DNA of 64,000 nt from the NCBI GenBank assembly GCA_022702705.1, contig CM040430.1, positions 71,747,982-71,811,981 on the forward strand, written 5' to 3'. The notes beneath the pieces were generated by a model. The model searched no databases and was not told the DNA's origin. It saw nothing but the letters and a program-made list of their open reading frames with translations. Both the position numbers and the translations under genes were made by a program. Source of the stretch: Papilionanthe hookeriana x Papilionanthe teres (Eukaryota > Streptophyta > Magnoliopsida > Asparagales > Orchidaceae). Positions 59,623-64,000 of this stretch are shown piece after piece. Each line of letters begins with the position of its first letter. Position 1 is the stretch's first letter.

Positions 59623-62600
59623 TGTTGACCTCATTTTTGGTGAGGTCTTCTCTTCTTCTCTTTAGTACTTAGGATCTAGCCTTAGGCTTTTCCTTTGACT
59701 ATCCTAGAGGATTAGAATTAGGACCCACCACTTAGAAATTCAAACCACTTCTTAACTCCCTGCAAACTCCACAAACTTGATTGTAGACCCCTAATCACCT
59801 AGAGGGTTGAAATTAAATGTGGAAGTTTAAAGGATGAGTTCCTATAGGATTCTTTGGCCTTAGGATCGCTCACAGGTGGCCTCGGTCGCAGTGAAGGGGC
59901 TGACTTACACACACACTACACCTATACACTACACTTTCACACACCTCTTAAAACCACACCCATACCCGATTTGACCTCCTGACTCATGCAGGTGATTCGC
60001 ATGGATGGTCCTTAACCCCTAAGCCCTTGGCTAAGAGGGTTAGGAACAACATAGTGGGTGCCTCAAATGAGTCCCTTCATGGCTCATGTGGGCTTGATAT
60101 GGCTTCATGGCTCAACCAAAATGATTTCATTCCACTTACATTCACCCAAGCTTCAATTTTCCAAATTTTCAATTTTTGACCCCGGGACCCTACACCCGCC
60201 TAGCTTACCCAAAACCTCGAAATTACCCAAATCTTCCAAAATTTCCAAATCACCCAAAATTCCCCAAAACCATTCCTAAACATTTCCTCACCAATCAAAT
60301 TAATCATCCATAGCCAAAAATACCAAAAATTCCAAAAATACCTCCCAATACCCTCCAAATACCCAAAATACCCCTCTTAGCCAAAAAATCCAAAAATTCG
60401 AGAAAATTCCGAGAAAATTCCAGAAAATCCCAAATATTCCCGATTTCATTTTGTTCAACTACACCATGGCTAATTTTGTCAATTTACCCCACTTTCATCA
60501 AAATCCCCAATTTGACCCATTTTAACCCAAAGTGAACCCGATGTCGAACCAAACCTACCCAATTGACCCAGATTCCGGTCCAATTCAATTCTAAACTTCA
60601 ATTCAACATCCCCAACACCAATCTAGACCAAATCCTAGTCCAATTTGATTGACATTTGAATCCAATTTCACTTTGGGCCTTAAAGCCCAATTTGAACCCA
60701 TGACCCAAGTTAGCCCAAAAACCAGGACACTTCTTCACAGTGAGCCAATCCCCAAATTGATTGGTCCTACACCTTCACTGAACCAAGAGGAGAAGTTTCC
60801 CACTGAAAGCCCCATCTCCAGGCCACCCAGTTGCTCCAGCCTCCATGCTTTGTGATCGGCTGTGGTCACTTTCATAGCTAGACAATTCACCAGGCCAAGG
60901 GACTTCATCTGGAGCTTACTTGGACCCAATCGAAGGTGACACGACTCTCGGATCGAAGCTTCACTTCTCCGAGCAAAGGTATGGACTCCCTCTTCTTCCC
61001 GAGCTTCCGAGAGATTCTCATTTTAATTTGAGTCAATTTAAATGCATGTTTACCGTATGGATGTATTCGTCTCTTCAAGACGAATCCATAGAGCATAAGA
61101 ACACGAAAATCCGTTGAGAATCGAGTGAGAAATTAGGGTTAGAAGGTTGACGGTCACGGGTGCACACCAGTCGTAGATGATGACCAGGAGCCGTTGGATC
61201 GCGCGTGTATCGAGCGGACGGTTCAGATTGCGCCGGATCAGAGAATGTTACGTGAACCGCGGGTCCCGGGACGGCTGACTCAGATGGCGGGGCCCAATCA
61301 CAGCGCGACTCGTACCCCTTCGGTGCTGCCGATGTTTCGCTGGCGCCGCGTGGATAAGTAGATAAATAGGGTATTTAATGTATTTATTAAATATCAGAAA
61401 CTTTGAAAATTCATAACTTTGTGTAGAAAAATCAGTAAAATAAAACAAAAATACCTTATTGCTCAGTGAACAGGGGAGAATAATGTAGAAAAGAAATCAT
61501 TTAATTTCATCCAGTATTTTATTTTTAATGATTTATTTACCCTCTGCATTGTTTTAATTCTCCATGCATATAGGAAATTCACCATGGCATGAGACCATAG
61601 GGCTTTTGAAGCCTCTGAATTTGGGAACATTCCCTGAATTTTCCAAAGTTAGAAGCCATCCCTATGAGAAGTTATTGATTTTTCAAATTCATGTTACTTG
61701 TTTTGAGTATTTTAAATCCAATAATTAGCATGTTGTGAAATAAATTCTAGGAAAATTTGGTGATGTTTCTTATGACCGGAGGACCCTAGGAAAAATAGGT
61801 TTTGAATTAATTCACTTGGAATAACCCTAATTGGCTTAAACACCCTAAATAGGTTCTTAATTAATTAGAGCTAATCATACATCAAATTGACTTGAAATCA
61901 ATTCTCCACTGACCTTTAGGATCAGAGGAATCCACCAAAAAAGTTTGAAGTCAATTGGGTTTGGTTAGCCCTATCAAATGGGTTGATTAAGCCATTTAGC
62001 CAATTTAAATTTTGAAAATTCATAACTTTCAAAATACTTTTCAAAAATTCACCAAATTGGTTTTGGAGCCTCTCTGATATTAGGGGAATTTAAGAAAATT
62101 AAAATATCAATTTTCTAAAAAAGTTGATTTTTTGCATTATTTTAATGTTTTAATAATTAAAAAATAATAAAAATCACAAAAATAATAAAATTCACCAAAA
62201 TGTCACATTTTGAATTTTAATCACTTAGGAACAAATCCCATATTTTTCCTAGGTCTCTATGGTGAGTTATTAAATTTTAAAGCCCTAGGGTAATTTTAAA
62301 ATAAAAAAAATGTATTTTCTAGTATTTCTATTAAAATAATTCTAATAAATCAAAGAAAAATCAGAAAATTATAAAAATTGATTCTCTGATTTCCTTGATA
62401 TTAGAGAGATTTTTGAAAAATATAAAATTCATTTTTCAAACTTTATTTTATTTTTAAATTAATTAATACTCCAAAAATCAAAATAATTATAATAAAAATA
62501 ATATAACTCAAAAAATCACCAAAATTGGTCCAAGTGGTCCTCTGGTCATTAGGAATGTCCCATAATTTTCTTAAGGACAGAAACTTTTCCTTGGTCATAT

Positions 62601-64000
62601 TATTAAATTTTCCTTGGAAATCTCTATTTTCTACCAAAAATAATTGCATAAATAAATTAAATACAGAAAAATCACATTTTCTCCTCTAATGTCTTTATTG
62701 ACATATGAGTGAAGTCACATAAAAATTTCAAGTTCATTTGAGCTCAATTTAATGAGTTATGAAATTATTAAGCTTGAAGGGCAAAATGGTAATTAAAATT
62801 TTAACCCTTAATTAAAACTTTAGGCTTAATAAAATGAAAAGGTAAAATATTTGATCTTAATCTGATTTGGATGATTGAAATTTAAATAATTAAAGGGTAG
62901 AAACCTACTAAACAATTTAAAAATAATTAAAATAAACCTTAATAAAACAATTAATTAAATTTGGAAGAATAATAAATTTGGAATTATTAAAATAGGGATG
63001 TTATTAGGAAGAAATCTGTTCTTTAATTTAAGAATCCCTAAATTAATCATCCCAATAATATTTAATTCCTAATTAAAATGATAATCCAAGTTTAAGATTT
63101 AAAATGCTAAAAGACCTAATCATTAAATTAAGTTAAGGTTAAATTATTTAAAGCAAACCCTTTTAAAATAAAATATTAAATTAAATTAAATTAAATTAAA
63201 ACACATTAAATTAAATCAAATTAAATTAAATTAAATTAAATTAAATTAAATTAAATTAAACTAAATTAAATTAAAACTAAATCAAATTAAATTAAATCAA
63301 ATTGAATTAAATTAAGCTAAAGCATATTATATTAAATTAACTTAAATTAAATTAAATTAAATTAAACCACATTAAATTAAATTAAATTAAGTTAAATTAA
63401 ATTAAATTAAATTAAATATAACATCACCTAAGACATGAAGAATTCAAAAATAAACCTAAAACAACTTGAACACTATTCCAAACTTAAATCCATTAACTAA
63501 AATTAAATCATAAACCACTTGAACATCCATTTGCCCTCGAAAGTTCGTGATGTCATAACTCTTAAAAAGGAGTGTTAAAAGAAGCGTTACTTCACTTATA
63601 GGATATTCAAATGTCCTAGTTCACTGAGCAAGATAACAAAACTTAAACTCCCGGACGATTAATCCATTTGTATAATTAAATTCACTTGGACTTAGAATAA
63701 TCCTAGAAATGTCGAAAAGATGTTTAAGATTCGTCTTAAGCACTTCCTCAATATGATAGGATATTTATAAGAACAATTGAACTTAGTTGTTCTTTGATGA
63801 AGAAAATCGTCCTCAAACTAAAATACAAGAACCTAGACGTCATAGGAAATGACTAGCTATAGGATTAGGAACTTGGTAGAAAATAATAACCCTTCCCTTA
63901 GCTTTACCTAGGAACTTACTTTAAATGCTTAAATATTCTAATTGTGTTTTAAGTGTAGCTTGGGATGACGGGAAGACCCTCTAGGTACGCTTTTATTTTA
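59623..64000 (-). mobile_element. Second, inverted copy of the G LTR (G-right)
   Basis: Reverse complement of the right part of 866-7602: TGTTGACC... at 59623 matches the left copy's end at 7602, the GCGGCGCC-rich part at about 61340 matches 4425, and 63950-64000 matches about 1797-1850. It runs off the window. If G-left is plus, this copy is minus. It lacks about 1.45 kb present at 5045-6530 of the left copy. No gene is seen; short open frames are not conserved domains. Confidence 0.6.
63170..63416. repeat. (TTAAA)n pentanucleotide array in G-right
   Basis: About 240 bp of TTAAA/ATTAA units with a few substitutions. The matching place in the left copy (about 2450-2670) is a degenerate TTTAATT-rich tract without a clean array, so the array expanded or decayed after the copies diverged. 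Confidence 0.85.

Noticed and set aside
866..64000. Giant DNA transposon with the G repeats as terminal inverted repeats
   Set aside because: The inverted arrangement suggests it, but A and F are different elements each cut in mid-gene at the G ends, a polypurine tract adjoins the 866 terminus, and nothing resembling a transposase lies between. Two independent LTR insertions explain it better; flanking sequence would decide.

Overview
This 64 kb window is plant nuclear heterochromatin made almost entirely of nested LTR retrotransposons. I see no host protein-coding gene, tRNA, rRNA or CRISPR array. The signs of a flowering plant with a repeat-rich genome are: Ty3/gypsy gag-pol of the Athila clade, primer-binding sites complementary to the 3' end of plant tRNA-Asp, LTRs of about 1.6 kb, two env-like downstream ORFs, and AT-rich spacer. 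I cannot name the species.

Layout, left to right. 1-7602: the 3' end of a plus-strand element G-left, consisting of internal DNA (1-865), a polypurine tract (851-865) and a very long LTR (866-7602). 7603-13097 and 38378 to about 40189: the two visible parts of Athila-like element A (minus strand), whose 3' end is cut by G-left. 13098-38377: Athila-like element B (plus), inserted at the start of A's gag. 22690-34797: Athila-like element C (minus), inserted into B's env-like ORF with a perfect 5-bp duplication ATCGA; this is the youngest insertion. 40260-42820: LTR, PBS and gag start of element D (plus). 42821-52870: 3' part of element E (minus), inserted in D's gag. 52871-59622: 3' part of element F (minus, same family as E), inserted in E's protease region. 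59623-64000: an inverted second copy of the G LTR, cutting F. The order of insertion is therefore A, then B, then C on the left, and D, then E, then F, then G-right on the right.

Each complete Athila-like copy reads LTR, tRNA-Asp PBS, gag, aspartic protease, reverse transcriptase/RNase H, integrase, a conserved 45-nt noncoding block, env-like ORF 1, env-like ORF 2, a 3' UTR with a purine tract, a polypurine tract, and LTR. All coding regions are broken by stops, frameshifts or catalytic-site changes.

The most interesting structure is noncoding. (1) GC-rich palindromes with GCC..GGC arms occur in every LTR and again in front of each env-like ORF, and each element family has its own spacer and arm sequence. 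(2) The 3' UTR purine tract lies inside a long-range stem whose two arms co-vary between families. (3) A hairpin directly after the pol stop shows paired changes. (4) B and C have lost opposite members of the env-like pair. (5) Many frameshifts in C centre on CAG/CTG sites, which may be a long-read base-calling artefact rather than biology.
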